64,000 nucleotides of DNA from Woeseiaceae bacterium (GCA_028280615.1 JANQLK010000016.1:248001-312000), one strand, 5' to 3'; shown: positions 41,311 to 53,737, numbered from the stretch's first letter. The notes: a model not told the origin generated them from the letters alone. Translations and numbers: made by a program.

Positions 41311-42225
41311 ATGACCGAGCAACCCGCAATTACCGTCGAAGACCTGATCCGCCGGACCGCGCAGGACTTCGAGCGCACGCCGATGTACTTCGGTCACGGC
41401 ACCGACAACCCGATCGACGAAGCAGCCTGGCTGGTTTTCTCCGTGCTCGGCTTGCCGCACGATGCCGGTGCCGAGGTATACACGCGGCCCGTCGATGCGT
41501 CGGCGCACGCGCGAATCGGTCACCTAGCGAGGCGGCGGATCGACGAGCGCCTGCCGCTTGCGTATCTCTTGAACGAGGCGTGGTTTGCCGGGCTTCGATT
41601 CCATGTCGACGAGCGCGTGCTCGTACCGCGCTCGCCACTCGCCGAACCCATACTCGAGCAATTCGTGCCGTGGATCGATCCCGGGCGCGTGCGTCGCGCA
41701 GCCGATCTCGGCACCGGCAGCGGCTGCATCGCCGTCGCGCTGGCATACGCCTTCCCCGAGGCGAGCGTGGACGCGCTCGACATCTCGGCCGACGCACTCG
41801 ACGTTGCCCGCATCAACGTGGACCGGCACGAGCTCGGCGATCGTGTGCGGCTGGTCGAGTCGGACATCTTCGACGGGCTCTTAGGTGAGGCGCCCGCGCC
41901 GGTTTACGACCTGATCGTAAGCAATCCGCCCTACGTGGACCGTGGCGACATGCTGTCGCGCCCGCAGGAATTCCGGCACGAGCCCTCCATCGGTCTCGAG
42001 GCGGGCGAGGACGGTCTGGACGCGGTCGCTCGCATCCTTGACGATGCTGCGCAATTCCTCGCGCCCGGCGGTATTCTCGTCTGCGAGGTCGGAAACAGCC
42101 GGGGTGCTCTCGAGGCGCGCTACGCCGGTGTTGCATTTACGTGGCTCTCGTTCGAGCATGGGGGCGACGGCGTATTCCTGCTGACCCGCGACGAACTGAT
42201 CGCGCTGGCGGCAGCGCCGGACTGA
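41311..42225 (+). CDS. prmB: 50S ribosomal protein L3 glutamine methyltransferase
   Basis: A 304-residue SAM-dependent methyltransferase. It has the PrmB N-terminal helical region ([23 protein letters not shown]), the SAM site [20 protein letters not shown] and the catalytic [11 protein letters not shown]. PrmC is the alternative, but the N-terminus FGHGTDN points to PrmB. It methylates a glutamine of L3. The aroC gene starts 14 bp downstream, the usual arrangement. Confidence 0.95.
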   Translation: MTEQPAITVEDLIRRTAQDFERTPMYFGHGTDNPIDEAAWLVFSVLGLPHDAGAEVYTRPVDASAHARIGHLARRRIDERLPLAYLLNEAWFAGLRFHVDERVLVPRSPLAEPILEQFVPWIDPGRVRRAADLGTGSGCIAVALAYAFPEASVDALDISADALDVARINVDRHELGDRVRLVESDIFDGLLGEAPAPVYDLIVSNPPYVDRGDMLSRPQEFRHEPSIGLEAGEDGLDAVARILDDAAQFLAPGGILVCEVGNSRGALEARYAGVAFTWLSFEHGGDGVFLLTRDELIALAAAPD

Positions 42226-42239
42226 CGGACACGAGGCGG

Positions 42240-43328
42240 ATGGCGGGCAACAGTTTTGGAAAATCCTTCGTCGTAACCACGTTCGGCGAGAGTCACGGGC
42301 CCGCGCTGGGCTGCGTCGTCGACGGCTGCCCCCCAGGTCTGCCGATCGCGGAAGCCGACATTCAGACAGACCTGGATCGCCGCCGCCCGGGCCGCAACCG
42401 GCACACGACGCAGCGCAATGAGCCGGACCGGGTGCAGATCCTGTCGGGGGTATTCGAGGGCCAGACGACGGGCACGCCGATCGGCCTGCTGATCGAAAAC
42501 AAGGACCAGCGCTCCAGGGACTACGGCGATATCAAGGACAAGTTTCGCCCGGGGCACGCCGACTACACGTATCAGCGGAAATACGGCATCCGCGACTATC
42601 GCGGAGGCGGCAGGTCATCGGCGCGAGAGACCACCATGCGCGTCGCGGCCGGCGCGATAGCGCGAAAGTTCCTGCATGACAGGCTGGGCGTGGAAATCCG
42701 CGGTTACCTGTCGCAGCTTGGACCGATCGAACTCGAGGCGACGGATCCGGGTATTGTCGACGACAATCCGTTTTTCGCCGCGGATCCGAAGCGCCTCGGC
42801 GAGCTGGAGGCGTACATGGATTCGCTGCGTGAGGCCGGCGACTCGATCGGTGCAAAGATCAGCGTTCGGGTTCGCAACACGCCGGTCGGGCTCGGCGAGC
42901 CCGTGTTCGACAAGCTCGAAGCGGACATCGCGAGCGGCCTCATGAGCATCAACGCCGTGAAAGGCGTGGAGATCGGCGCCGGTTTCGCCGCGGTAAGTCA
43001 GCATGGCAGCGAGCACCGCGACGAGATGTCGGCGGACGGGTTTGCCAAGAACGACGCCGGCGGTACGCTCGGCGGTATCTCGTCAGGACAGGATCTTCTG
43101 GCGAGCATCGCACTGAAGCCCACGTCGAGTATCTCGGTGACCGGCAAGACGATCGACAGGCGCGGAGCCGAAACCGAGATCACGACCAAGGGCAGGCACG
43201 ACCCCTGCGTGGGTCTGCGCGCGACGCCGATCGCCGAGGCAATGGTAGCGCTTGTATTGATTGATCATTATTTGCGTAATCGCGCACAGAACGCGGACGT
43301 CAGATCGGATACACCTGTCATTGGATAA
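42240..43328 (+). CDS. aroC: chorismate synthase
   Basis: A 362-residue FMN-dependent enzyme converting EPSP to chorismate. The N-terminus [47 protein letters not shown] and GGISSGQDL are the family signatures. The preceding frame extension belongs to prmB in another phase. It is followed by a GC-rich hairpin at 43332-43350. Confidence 0.97.
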   Translation: MAGNSFGKSFVVTTFGESHGPALGCVVDGCPPGLPIAEADIQTDLDRRRPGRNRHTTQRNEPDRVQILSGVFEGQTTGTPIGLLIENKDQRSRDYGDIKDKFRPGHADYTYQRKYGIRDYRGGGRSSARETTMRVAAGAIARKFLHDRLGVEIRGYLSQLGPIELEATDPGIVDDNPFFAADPKRLGELEAYMDSLREAGDSIGAKISVRVRNTPVGLGEPVFDKLEADIASGLMSINAVKGVEIGAGFAAVSQHGSEHRDEMSADGFAKNDAGGTLGGISSGQDLLASIALKPTSSISVTGKTIDRRGAETEITTKGRHDPCVGLRATPIAEAMVALVLIDHYLRNRAQNADVRSDTPVIG

Positions 43329-43331
43329 GCT

Positions 43332-43350
43332 GCGGGCCGTTTCGGCCCGC
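43332..43350 (+). terminator. GC-rich hairpin after aroC
   Basis: GCGGGCC and GGCCCGC form a perfect 7-bp stem around a GTTTC loop, four bases after the aroC stop codon. No T-run follows, so it may be a transcript-stabilising structure or a weak terminator. Confidence 0.4.
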
Positions 43351-43388
43351 GAGCGAAACGACCATTTGCGAGCGACCCTTGAACGATC

Positions 43389-44411
<1,023 letters not shown>

Positions 44412-44510
44412 GATATAGTCTGCACGCAACAGCGCCGGCGCTTTACAAACCCCGTGACGGGGATCAACGCAAATAGCGCCTGGCGCCCTCGGGGAGCTGG
44501 AGAAGAAACT

Positions 44511-47500
44511 ATGCCGCGACGTCTTTATCGTCTCTCGCTAGCGCTGATATTGATGCTCTCAGGCGAGGTTTGGGCACTGGGCCTCGGCGAGGTACGGCTC
44601 GAGTCGGCACTCAACGAACCGCTGGTCGCGCGCATCGAACTGCTGTCGGCGACTCCCGATGAGCTCGAGACACTCAGGGTCGGGCTTGCGTCCGCGGAGA
44701 TCTTCGATCGCTACGATCTCGACCGGCCGGCTTTCCTTCAGGCCATTCGCTTCGACATCGTTCCGCCGAGTGGCCAGCGTGGGGCCCATGTGCGGCTCAG
44801 TTCGACGGTGCCGATATCCGAGCCGTTCCTGACGCTGCTCGTCGAAGCGTCCTGGTCCAGCGGTCGGCTGCTGCGAGAGTATACGATGCTGCTCGATCCG
44901 CCGACCTACGCTCCGCCAGCCGCACAGCAGCCCGTTGTCCGCGCGCCCGAGCGCAGCGCGCCCGCCGACAGCGGCCAGATCCAGCGGGCGCCCGAACCGC
45001 GCGAGGAGCGTCCGCCGGCGCCGCAGCCCGTTCCGCGGTCAACCGTCAGTCCGAGGCCGGCTCCGGCGGGCGACGAGCCTGAACAGCCCGCAGCGGCGAC
45101 GCCGATCGACGATCAGCCGGCCGTCGATACCGCGGTCGCGCCGACGCCGGTCCGCGACGAAGCACCCGGCGGCTTCTACACGGTCGAGCGAGGCGACACG
45201 CTGTGGGGCATCGCCACCGCCTTTCGACCCGACAGCGGCCTGACGATGAACCAGACGATGCTTGCAGTCTACGAAGCCAATCCGGAGGCGTTCGGCGGCA
45301 ACATCAACAACCTCCGTCAGGGCAGCACGCTGCGCCTGCCGAGCGCCGCCGAGATCGGCCGTATCGACCGGGGTACCGCGCTGGCCGAAGTTCGGCGGCA
45401 GCACGACGCATGGCAATCGCCGGGTTACACGGCCGCCGACGATTTCGCGGAATCGACGACCGACGACGATACCGCCCAATCGTTGACGCTCGTTCCGCCT
45501 GACGAGGAGCCCGTCGGCATCGGTGTGGGTTCGGAGACCGGCGATGCCGCGTCCGAGCCGATGACGCGGGAAGAGCTCGTCGAGAGCCAGATCGCCGAGA
45601 TCGAAGCCACGGACATTCCCACGGACCCCGCACTGATCAGCCTGCGCAACAACGAACTCGCAGCGCTGCGCCAGGAACTCGCTGAAATACGCGGTGAACC
45701 TTACGAGGCGCCGGTCGAGCCGGGCCCGGCCGCGGATGGTGCGGGCGACGATCCATTCGTGGCGGACGAGCAGGGGGATGATTCGACGACGCCGGTCGTC
45801 GACGAAGCCGCCGACGTCGAGGCCGCGGCCGACAGTGATTTGGAAACCGGGGCGGAAGCGCCCGCCGAGCCGCAACCCGAGCGGCCGACGACCACGATTT
45901 CCACGCCGGCTCCGGAACCGTCGCTGGTCGACCAGATCCTGGGCTACGTGACGAGCAAGATCGCGATGATTATCGGCGGCGTTTTGCTGCTGGTCGTCGG
46001 CGTTCTGGCCTGGTTCCTGCGCCGTGGCAGGAGCGCCGACGGCGACGATTCGTGGAATGCGCCGCTCGACGCCGACTCGGGCGACACGCTCATCACGGAA
46101 GGCGCGGTCGATCTGTCGCAGACCGAATCGCTGCAGGCGCCCAGTCACGATGACGAGTCATTCGTCGTCGTGGAGCAATCGTCCAGGGGAATCGAAGACA
46201 CGATGGAAACGTCGGCCGTGGATATTCCGGCGCCCGAACCGACCGAGATGCCCGACATCGCTCCCCCCGAGTCCGGGGAGGACGCTTCGATCGAAGACAC
46301 CTACTCGAGCGAGACAGCCGTCAATCTCGACGAATCCGATCCGATTGCAGAAGCCGATTTCCACATGGCCTATGGGCTGTACGATCAGGCGGCCGATCTC
46401 ATCAATGGTGCTTTGGAGGTGGAGCCGGAACGCACCGACCTCCTGACCAAGCTTTGCGAGACCTATTTCGTTTGGGGCAATCGCGACGCATTCATCGATG
46501 CGGCCGAGCGCCTGCGGGCGGCGGTTGGCGACGGTGAGAGCGCCGAATGGGACAAGACCGTGATCATGGGCCAGCAAATCGCGGCCGACCATGCGCTGTT
46601 CGCCGGCGCAGGTGTGGCGGGCGCAACCAGGGCCGTCGATCTGACCTTCGATTCCGGCGGCGATGACACGGGCGCGCTCGACATGGACTTCGGCGGCGGT
46701 GCGGATGCCGGCGAATCCGATAGCGACGACGGCGCACTCGACATGGACTTCGGCGGCGATGCCGATGGCGATACGTCGGCGCCGGCCGACGATGCCGAGG
46801 GCGTGGATTTCTTCTTCGACGAGGAGGCGGACGCCGGCGAATCGCCGACGACCGAAGCCCCGTCGCTCGAAGCCGAGGCCGAAGACACCGTCGAGCAGGA
46901 CTTCGGCACGGCGGGCGGTACGGCCGAATTGCCGGTCATCAGCGACGACGCCGAGAGCGCCGGACCGTCGCCCGACGCCACCGCCGAGATCGATCTCGAC
47001 GATCTCGGGCTCGACCTCTCCGGACTCGGAGACGGTGACGAAACCCAGGTTGCGAACCTGGACGATGACGATGACGACGTCGTGGCCGACAGTTTCGGCG
47101 ACGCCGACGTCACCGAGATCGCTCCGCTCGACGAAGACGACGACTTTGCGGTCACAGGCAGCGGCGATTCCGTCGCCGACGAACTCGAAGCAACCGGCAA
47201 GAACCCGGAGCTCGATCCCCTTGAGCTCGACAGTACGCCGGAGACCAAGACCGAGACCGAGATCGACGTGAGGATCGACGACGACGAGCTCGAACCCACC
47301 TCGGAGATGCGGCTGGCCGCTGACGAAACGGGCCAGCGTCCGACGATGAACCCGGCCGACGATGAGTCGCTGCTCGAAGCGACGGGCGCAACCCAGGTCC
47401 TGCCCGAGGATTTCGATATACAAACGATCGTTGACGACGAAGACACGGCAACGCGGGAGTCGCTGAGCGATGACGACGCGACGATGCTGGCGACAGACCT

Positions 47501-47984
47501 GGATAGCGACGACGATTTCGATTTCGCCAAGACCGAATCGCTATCCGCCGATGCCTACGCCGTGGATTCCGACCTCGACGAAACCGGCGAACTGCCCGCG
47601 GTAGCGAGCACTGACATGGATCTCGACCTCGACAACCTTACCGCGGCCCTCCAGGTCAGCGAACTCGGCGATACAATGGAGTTACCTGCCGACGAGGCAA
47701 CCGTTGAGCAGCCACGCGACGACGAGACCGTCGAACAGCCCATGCCCGGAGTCGGCGAAGAGCGTACGTCGTTGACTCAGGCGCTCTCGGCGGACGACAT
47801 GGACGACGGTCTGCACGAGGCGCGCACGATGACCGAAGTCGGCACAAAGCTCGACCTCGCCAGGGCCTACGTCGACATGGGCGATCCGTCCGGTGCGCGC
47901 AGTATTCTCGAAGAAGTGCTCGACGAGGGTGACGAGGGCCAGCGTCAGCAGGCGCAGCAGCTCCTCGACTCCCTGCCGAGCTAG
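44511..47984 (+). CDS. fimV: FimV-type polar/pilus assembly protein with LysM and TPR
   Basis: A 1157-residue inner-membrane protein. A signal peptide (RLSLALILMLSGEVWA) precedes the FimV N-terminal domain (LGLGEVRLESALNEPLVARIEL, REYTMLLDPPTY), a LysM domain (FYTVERGDTLWGIATAFRPD), a linker with KxxE-rich coil, one membrane helix (IAMIIGGVLLLVVGVLAWFL) at residue ~490, an acidic cytoplasmic tail with Asp-rich repeats (two 28-bp copies 60 bp apart at 46671 and 46731), and a C-terminal TPR motif (LDLARAYVDMGDPSGARSILEEVL). It links peptidoglycan to pilus/polar organisation. The gene between asd and truA is the usual location. Confidence 0.94.
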   Translation: MPRRLYRLSLALILMLSGEVWALGLGEVRLESALNEPLVARIELLSATPDELETLRVGLASAEIFDRYDLDRPAFLQAIRFDIVPPSGQRGAHVRLSSTVPISEPFLTLLVEASWSSGRLLREYTMLLDPPTYAPPAAQQPVVRAPERSAPADSGQIQRAPEPREERPPAPQPVPRSTVSPRPAPAGDEPEQPAAATPIDDQPAVDTAVAPTPVRDEAPGGFYTVERGDTLWGIATAFRPDSGLTMNQTMLAVYEANPEAFGGNINNLRQGSTLRLPSAAEIGRIDRGTALAEVRRQHDAWQSPGYTAADDFAESTTDDDTAQSLTLVPPDEEPVGIGVGSETGDAASEPMTREELVESQIAEIEATDIPTDPALISLRNNELAALRQELAEIRGEPYEAPVEPGPAADGAGDDPFVADEQGDDSTTPVVDEAADVEAAADSDLETGAEAPAEPQPERPTTTISTPAPEPSLVDQILGYVTSKIAMIIGGVLLLVVGVLAWFLRRGRSADGDDSWNAPLDADSGDTLITEGAVDLSQTESLQAPSHDDESFVVVEQSSRGIEDTMETSAVDIPAPEPTEMPDIAPPESGEDASIEDTYSSETAVNLDESDPIAEADFHMAYGLYDQAADLINGALEVEPERTDLLTKLCETYFVWGNRDAFIDAAERLRAAVGDGESAEWDKTVIMGQQIAADHALFAGAGVAGATRAVDLTFDSGGDDTGALDMDFGGGADAGESDSDDGALDMDFGGDADGDTSAPADDAEGVDFFFDEEADAGESPTTEAPSLEAEAEDTVEQDFGTAGGTAELPVISDDAESAGPSPDATAEIDLDDLGLDLSGLGDGDETQVANLDDDDDDVVADSFGDADVTEIAPLDEDDDFAVTGSGDSVADELEATGKNPELDPLELDSTPETKTETEIDVRIDDDELEPTSEMRLAADETGQRPTMNPADDESLLEATGATQVLPEDFDIQTIVDDEDTATRESLSDDDATMLATDLDSDDDFDFAKTESLSADAYAVDSDLDETGELPAVASTDMDLDLDNLTAALQVSELGDTMELPADEATVEQPRDDETVEQPMPGVGEERTSLTQALSADDMDDGLHEARTMTEVGTKLDLARAYVDMGDPSGARSILEEVLDEGDEGQRQQAQQLLDSLPS

Positions 47985-48033
47985 TGCCTGACCGGGGTCG
48001 GCGGCCCGGATTCGGGCCCGAACGCGCACGAGC

Positions 48034-48825
48034 ATGCGGATCGCAATCGGCATCGAGTATGACGGCACGGCCTACAACGGTTGGCAGCGTCAAAAGACCG
48101 GCGTTGGCGTGCAGCAGCGCGTCGAGGAAGCGCTTGCCCACGTCGCCAACGAGCCTGTCGAAGTCGTATGCGCGGGTCGGACGGACACGGGCGTTCACGC
48201 GAGCGGGCAGGTCGGCCATTTCGATACGCAAAGCGTTCGTTCGCTGCGTGGCTGGCTGCTTGGCGCGAACAGCAAGCTGCCTGACGACATCAGCATACGC
48301 TGGGTAAGGCATGTCGCGGACGATTTTCACGCCCGATACTCGGCGCTCGCGCGCCGCTACCGCTATCGAATTCTGAATCGCCTCGTGCGATCGGCGCTGC
48401 ATCGTCACCGCGCGTGGTGGGTCCACCAGCCGCTGGACGCCGACGCGATGCACAGCGCGGCACAGGCGTTGCTCGGTGAGCACGATTTCTCCGCCTTCAG
48501 GTCCGCAGGCTGCCAGGCAGCGACACCCAGGCGAGAGCTGACCTCGATTCGGGTCGAGCGCGACGGCGACTGGCTGACCATCGACGTATGCGCGAACGCT
48601 TTTCTGCAGCACATGGTGCGGAATATCACGGGGACGCTGGTCGCGATCGGCGCCGGGGAAGAGCCGGTGGCCTGGGCCAGGGAGGTGCTCGAGAGCTGCG
48701 ATCGCAAGCGCGCAGGCGTCGCGGCCCCGCCGCAGGGCCTGATGCTCGTGCGCGTCGATTACCCGCCCGGTACGTTCGACGACGCCGCGACGAGAGCGAG
48801 CGCGAGTCCCGCAGAAGGCGGCTGA
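48034..48825 (+). CDS. truA: tRNA pseudouridine(38-40) synthase
   Basis: A 263-residue pseudouridine synthase. YDGTAYNGWQRQ opens it and the catalytic Asp is in CAGRTDTGVHASGQVGHFD; MVRNITGTLVAIG is the C-terminal signature. The trp genes often found between truA and accD are absent; accD starts 39 bp later. Confidence 0.96.
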   Translation: MRIAIGIEYDGTAYNGWQRQKTGVGVQQRVEEALAHVANEPVEVVCAGRTDTGVHASGQVGHFDTQSVRSLRGWLLGANSKLPDDISIRWVRHVADDFHARYSALARRYRYRILNRLVRSALHRHRAWWVHQPLDADAMHSAAQALLGEHDFSAFRSAGCQAATPRRELTSIRVERDGDWLTIDVCANAFLQHMVRNITGTLVAIGAGEEPVAWAREVLESCDRKRAGVAAPPQGLMLVRVDYPPGTFDDAATRASASPAEGG

Positions 48826-48864
48826 TTGGTGGCAAAGCCCAAATAATGGAAATACCATAGCGCC

Positions 48865-49731
48865 ATGAGCTGGTTCGAAAAGTTGATGCCATCGCGCATC
48901 AGTACCGAGAAGCGCACGCGATCCGTTCCCGAAGGCGTGTGGATCAAGTGCCCGAAGTGCGATGCGCAGCTGTACCGGAACGAGCTCGAGCGCAATCTTC
49001 AGGTTTGCCCCAAGTGCGGCCATCACATGCGTATCGGCGCACGCAGACGTCTCGAAGTGTTCCTGGATGCCGACTCCATCAACGAGATCGGCGAGAACCT
49101 CGAGCCCGAAGACCCGCTCAAGTTTCGCGACAGCAAAAAGTACAAGGACCGCATTTCGACGGCTCAGAAGGCGACTGGCGAGAAAGACGCGCTCGTCGCG
49201 GTTACGGGTGCTTTGCTCGGGCGACCGGTCGTCGCCTGCGCGTTCGAATTTGCATTCATGGGCGGATCCATGGGTTCGGTCGTCGGCGAACGCTTCGCCC
49301 GCGCGGCGCGGCATGCCGCCGACAACGGCATGCCGCTGGTCTCCTTCTCCGCAAGCGGCGGGGCGCGCATGCAGGAAGCGCTGTTCTCGCTGTTCCAGAT
49401 GGCGAAGACTTCAGCCGCGCTGGCCCACCTCGGGCGCGCCAAGGTGCCGTACATCTCCGTCCTGACGGACCCGACCACGGGCGGCGTATCGGCGAGTCTC
49501 GCGATGCTCGGTGACGTCAATGTCGCCGAACCCGGCGCGTTGATCGGATTCGCGGGACCGCGCGTAATCGAGCAGACCGTTCGCGAGAAGCTGCCGGAGG
49601 GTTTCCAGCGCAGCGAATTCCTGCTGGACCACGGAGCGATCGACATGATCGTCGATCGGCGCGAGCTGCGTGAGCAGATCGCGGACCTGCTGGCAAAGTT
49701 CGAGAATCGGCCTCAGCCTGACCCTGCCTGA
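48865..49731 (+). CDS. accD: acetyl-CoA carboxylase carboxyltransferase subunit beta
   Basis: A 288-residue subunit forming the carboxyltransferase with AccA, which is not in the window. The zinc ribbon uses Cys29-32-48-51 (CPKC...CPKC), and the crotonase-fold domain has [23 protein letters not shown] and [29 protein letters not shown]. It commits acetyl-CoA to fatty acid synthesis. Confidence 0.97.
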   Translation: MSWFEKLMPSRISTEKRTRSVPEGVWIKCPKCDAQLYRNELERNLQVCPKCGHHMRIGARRRLEVFLDADSINEIGENLEPEDPLKFRDSKKYKDRISTAQKATGEKDALVAVTGALLGRPVVACAFEFAFMGGSMGSVVGERFARAARHAADNGMPLVSFSASGGARMQEALFSLFQMAKTSAALAHLGRAKVPYISVLTDPTTGGVSASLAMLGDVNVAEPGALIGFAGPRVIEQTVREKLPEGFQRSEFLLDHGAIDMIVDRRELREQIADLLAKFENRPQPDPA

Positions 49732-49736
49732 GCGCG

Positions 49737-51002
49737 ATGAGCCCGGCGGCGACGCGTCTGAGCGACTGGCTCGAACGACTTGCCTCGTTCTCGCCGCATG
49801 AGATCGAACTCGGCCTCGACCGAACCGCCACCGTTCTCGACCGACTGGCGCTAGCGCGCCCCGCAAACGTACTCACGGTCGCGGGCACGAACGGCAAGGG
49901 TTCGTCGGTGGCGCTGGCAGAATCTTTGTGCCGCAGCGGCGGCAGCCTGGTTGGCGCCTATACCTCGCCGCACGTTCGCCGCTACAACGAACGAATCGTC
50001 GTCGACGGTAAGGTCGCGAGCGACCGGGAGATCGTGGCGGCCTTCGAGCGGGTCGACGCGGCGCGAGGCGACGTGCCGCTGACCTACTTCGAGTTTGGAA
50101 CGCTCGCCGCGCTCGCCGTGTTTGCGGATCGCGGGGTCGACCAGGCGATACTCGAGGTCGGCATGGGGGGCCGGCTCGATGCCGTCAACGCGATCGATCC
50201 GGACGCGAGCCTGATCACGAACATCTCACTCGATCATTGCGACTGGCTGGGCGACGACGTCGAGGCGATCGGCCGAGAGAAGGCCGGGATCATGCGCAAC
50301 TCGAGGCCGACCGTTTTTGCATCGCGTGAGGTGCCGCGATCGGTGCTGGAGACGGCCTCGACAACGGGTGCCGAACTCATCCTCGCGGGCCGCGACTATG
50401 ACTGGTCGGTTGGCGACGGGGTCTGGCACTGGCGGGGCAGGCAGCTGGCGCTCGAGGGCCTGTCTGCCCCCGCGCTCGAGGGTCTTGCGCAGTTCGGCAA
50501 TGCCGCCGGCGTGCTGGCCCTTCTCGAGGCGGCCGGTTTCGAGGGCTTGCTCGAAAAGGACAGAGTCAACCGCGCGCTCGGGTCGCTGTCCGTCGCGGGG
50601 CGGATGCAGCGCGTCATCAGCGATCGGCGGTGGCTGCTCGACGTGGCGCACAACCCGGCGGCCGCCGAGGCGCTGGCCGCGGCGCTCGGGAGCGCTACTC
50701 CGGAGGGCAGGACCGTGGCCATCGTCGGCATGCGTGACGATAAGGACGTGGACGGCCTCGTGGCTGTACTCGCCCCGCACGTCGACGCCTGGATCGGCGT
50801 TCAGCTCGACGACGCGCGATCCTTCGACGTTCGCGAACTCGCAAGGCGGGTGGCCAATGCGTCGGGCAAGGCTTGTCTCGAGACGCCGACGGTCGAGGCG
50901 GCACTCGAGGCTGCCCGAGCGTCCAGCGGCTCCGATGACCGGGTGGTGGTTACGGGTTCCTTCTACCTGGTCGGGCCCGCGCTCGGGGCGCTTGGTCTAT
51001 AA
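49737..51002 (+). CDS. folC: bifunctional dihydrofolate synthase/folylpolyglutamate synthase
   Basis: A 421-residue Mur-ligase-family enzyme. Visible are TVAGTNGKGSSVAL, YTSPHVRRYNERI, the ILEVGMGGRLDAVNA loop and DVAHNPAAAEALA. It attaches glutamate to dihydropteroate and folates. It begins 5 bp after accD. Its stop codon lies inside a perfect TATAAT at 50998-51003 that could be a -10 for the next genes, but no -35 accompanies it. Confidence 0.96.
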   Translation: MSPAATRLSDWLERLASFSPHEIELGLDRTATVLDRLALARPANVLTVAGTNGKGSSVALAESLCRSGGSLVGAYTSPHVRRYNERIVVDGKVASDREIVAAFERVDAARGDVPLTYFEFGTLAALAVFADRGVDQAILEVGMGGRLDAVNAIDPDASLITNISLDHCDWLGDDVEAIGREKAGIMRNSRPTVFASREVPRSVLETASTTGAELILAGRDYDWSVGDGVWHWRGRQLALEGLSAPALEGLAQFGNAAGVLALLEAAGFEGLLEKDRVNRALGSLSVAGRMQRVISDRRWLLDVAHNPAAAEALAAALGSATPEGRTVAIVGMRDDKDVDGLVAVLAPHVDAWIGVQLDDARSFDVRELARRVANASGKACLETPTVEAALEAARASSGSDDRVVVTGSFYLVGPALGALGL

Positions 51003-51026
51003 TCGCGACGCTGGGCCGCAAACACT

Positions 51027-51632
51027 ATGGACAGAGCATTGAAAGAACGGATCATCGGCGCGATCGTCCTCGTTGCCGTCGTCGTTCTCGTCGTACCGGT
51101 ATTCCTTGACGGTCCGCCGGCGGATGGCGGGACGGTGACCGAGCGCGTGCCGCTTCCCGGACAGTCGGACCAGACCATGCAGACGGTCGTGCTCAATCGA
51201 GATCGGGACGCACCGGTACCGTCGCCGACCGCGGAAGCCGTCGAACGCCCGTCGCCCCGGGCGACGGCCGTCGCGAAGGACGCGGGCCCGGAGCAGCAAA
51301 GCGCCGCCCCGCCGGTGGCGCCGGCGCCGGCCGCCGCGTCCGAGCCGGAACCGGCCGGTACGAGCAACGAACCCGCCCCGGCTCCGGCAGCATCGAGCAC
51401 GGGCATGTGGGCCGTGCAGCTCGGCAGCTTTTCCCGACAAGACAACGCCGAGAAACTCGCCGCAGGGCTTCGCAAGCAGGGCTTCGCGGCTTTCCTGAGC
51501 CAGGTCGATGCCGATTCCGGGCAGCTGCATCGCGTTCGTATAGGACCGCAAAAGGACCGCGAGGCGGCCGAGGCGATGGCCGCGCGGCTCGCCGCCGCCG
51601 GGCACGCGGGGCAGGTGGTTCCGCATCCTTGA
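51027..51632 (+). CDS. SPOR-domain cell-division-associated protein (DedD-like)
   Basis: A 201-residue bitopic membrane protein. LKERIIGAIVLVAVVVLVVPVFLDG is a membrane anchor near the N-terminus, the middle is Pro/Ala-rich, and the C-terminal ~75 residues are a SPOR domain (MWAVQLGSFSRQDNAEKLAAGLRKQGFAAFL, RVRIGPQKDREAAEAMAARL) that binds denuded septal peptidoglycan. Position between folC and cvpA matches dedD of E. coli. Confidence 0.92.
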   Translation: MDRALKERIIGAIVLVAVVVLVVPVFLDGPPADGGTVTERVPLPGQSDQTMQTVVLNRDRDAPVPSPTAEAVERPSPRATAVAKDAGPEQQSAAPPVAPAPAAASEPEPAGTSNEPAPAPAASSTGMWAVQLGSFSRQDNAEKLAAGLRKQGFAAFLSQVDADSGQLHRVRIGPQKDREAAEAMAARLAAAGHAGQVVPHP

Positions 51633-51692
51633 TCTGCTAGAATTCGCGTCTGCGGCTCTGCCGCTGCGAGAATCGCGCCGACTTGAGTCCCC

Positions 51693-52226
51693 ATGCCGTA
51701 CATCGACATCATTATCGCTGCCGCGATACTCATCTCAATCGTCGTGGGATTCGTCCGCGGCCTCATCAAGGAAGGTATCTCCGTCGCCGCGCTCGTGCTG
51801 GCCATCTGGGCGGCACTGTATCTCGGGCCGTCGGTGGGCGATCTCGCCGAAAGCTGGCTGAGTTCGGAAGGCATGCAGGTCTGGTTCGGGCGCATACTCG
51901 TCTTTTCGATCATCCTGTCGCTGGGCGGCATTGCGAGCTGGGGTCTGTCGAAGCTGATCCGCATGTCGGCATTGAACGGCGTCGATCGTTTCGCCGGCTC
52001 GGTGTTCGGTCTGTTGCGCGGCGTCCTGCTGGTCGCCCTGTTCATACTCGGCGGGCGCTATGCGGGATTCGCGTCGGACTTCTGGTGGACCGACTCCTTC
52101 ATGATTCGTCACGTCGGTGTCGTGGCCGATTGGGTCGAGGAAATGGCGCCGCTCGGCCTGGATGCGATTACTCCCGATGAGCCAATCGAGTCGTTGCCCA
52201 TCAACGTACCGGAGGTACTCAAGTAG
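51693..52226 (+). CDS. cvpA: CvpA family membrane protein
   Basis: A 177-residue protein with about four membrane helices ([64 protein letters not shown]). It opens with the typical CvpA motif. In E. coli it is needed for colicin V release; its native function is unclear. purF follows 2 bp later, so they are co-transcribed. TAGAAT at 51638-51643 is a possible -10. Confidence 0.93.
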   Translation: MPYIDIIIAAAILISIVVGFVRGLIKEGISVAALVLAIWAALYLGPSVGDLAESWLSSEGMQVWFGRILVFSIILSLGGIASWGLSKLIRMSALNGVDRFAGSVFGLLRGVLLVALFILGGRYAGFASDFWWTDSFMIRHVGVVADWVEEMAPLGLDAITPDEPIESLPINVPEVLK

Positions 52227-52228
52227 CT

Positions 52229-53737
52229 ATGTGCGGAGTTGTCGGAATCGTCAGCCACTCGCCGGTCAACCAGGCGCTGTATGACGCGCTGACGGTCATG
52301 CAGCATCGCGGCCAGGATGCCGCGGGCATCGTGACCTGGGGCGAAAACGGTCTGCGGCAGAGGCGCAGCAACGGTCTCGTGCGGGACGTGTTCCGCCATC
52401 GCCATATGCTGAGGCTCACCGGAAACGTGGGTATCGCACACAATCGTTATCCAACGGCCGGCGGTGCGCGTTCCGCGGAAGCGCAGCCGTTCTACGTCAA
52501 TTCCCCGTACGGCATCTGCCTCGGCCACAACGGCAACCTCACGAATCACGACGAACTCAACGACCTTCTGGTCAACGAAGACCGCCGCCACTTGAGCACC
52601 GACTCGGATTCCGAGGTGCTGCTGAACGTGTTCGCCCACGAGCTGCACGTCCGCGCCAACGGCGGACCCACCCCGGAACAGGTGTTCGGTGCGGTCGAAG
52701 CCGTGCATGCGCGCTGCAAGGGCGGCTACGCCGTGGTCGCGATGATCGTCGGCTACGGGGTCGTCGCGTTTCGCGACCCCAACGGCATTCGTCCGCTGGT
52801 CCTCGGCGGTCGGGACGGCGACCTCGGCATGGACTACATGGTCGCGTCAGAGAGCGTCGCGCTCGACGTGCTTCAATTCGAGCGTCTGCGGGACGTGCAG
52901 CCCGGCGAGTGCGTGCTCATCGAGAACGACGGGCGACTGCACAGCCGGGAATTCCCGGGCGAGGTCAAGCACACGCCGTGCATATTCGAGTACGTCTACT
53001 TCGCGCGTCCCGACTCGATAGTCGATGATATCTCCGTCTACAAGGCACGGCTCCGCATGGGCGAGGAGCTGGCGGGCAAGATCGTCCGCGAGTTTCCCGA
53101 TCACGATATCGATGTCGTCATTCCGATTCCGGATACGAGCCGTACGTCGGCGCTGCAGGTTGCCTACCACCTGGGTGTCAAGTACCGCGAGGGTTTCATC
53201 AAGAACCGCTACATCGGCCGGACCTTCATCATGCCCGGTCAGGCGGAACGAACGAAGTCGGTGCGACAGAAACTCAACGCGATCGAGCTCGAGTTTCGCA
53301 ACAAGAACGTCCTGCTGGTTGACGATTCGATAGTTCGCGGGACGACCTCGCGACAGATCATCCGTCTGGCCCGTGAAGCCGGCGCGAAGAAGGTCTATTT
53401 CGCATCGGCCGCGCCGCCGGTTCGTCACCCGAACGTCTACGGCATCGACATGCCGGCGGCATCCGAGCTCGTGGCGAACGGCCGCACGCTCGAGGAGGTC
53501 GAGACGGCCATCGGCGCCGATCGCCTCATTTACCAGGACCTGCACGGGCTGATTCGTTCGGTTCGCCACGATCATTCGAAGATCACCGAGTTCGATACCT
53601 CGTGCTTTTCGGGAGAATACGTGACCGGCGACGTCACCGCTGAGTACCTCGATGAGCTGGAGAGACGCCGCAACGACGCGGCCAAACAGGCGCGAGACGG
53701 GAATCAAAAGAGCCTGAAGCCTGCCATCGGCATGTGA
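52229..53737 (+). CDS. purF: amidophosphoribosyltransferase
   Basis: A 502-residue enzyme making the first committed step of purine synthesis. The N-terminal glutaminase nucleophile is Cys2 in [10 protein letters not shown], followed by [11 protein letters not shown], and the PRPP-binding loop is [18 protein letters not shown]. It forms an operon with cvpA and is separate from purL in this window. Confidence 0.97.
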   Translation: MCGVVGIVSHSPVNQALYDALTVMQHRGQDAAGIVTWGENGLRQRRSNGLVRDVFRHRHMLRLTGNVGIAHNRYPTAGGARSAEAQPFYVNSPYGICLGHNGNLTNHDELNDLLVNEDRRHLSTDSDSEVLLNVFAHELHVRANGGPTPEQVFGAVEAVHARCKGGYAVVAMIVGYGVVAFRDPNGIRPLVLGGRDGDLGMDYMVASESVALDVLQFERLRDVQPGECVLIENDGRLHSREFPGEVKHTPCIFEYVYFARPDSIVDDISVYKARLRMGEELAGKIVREFPDHDIDVVIPIPDTSRTSALQVAYHLGVKYREGFIKNRYIGRTFIMPGQAERTKSVRQKLNAIELEFRNKNVLLVDDSIVRGTTSRQIIRLAREAGAKKVYFASAAPPVRHPNVYGIDMPAASELVANGRTLEEVETAIGADRLIYQDLHGLIRSVRHDHSKITEFDTSCFSGEYVTGDVTAEYLDELERRRNDAAKQARDGNQKSLKPAIGM

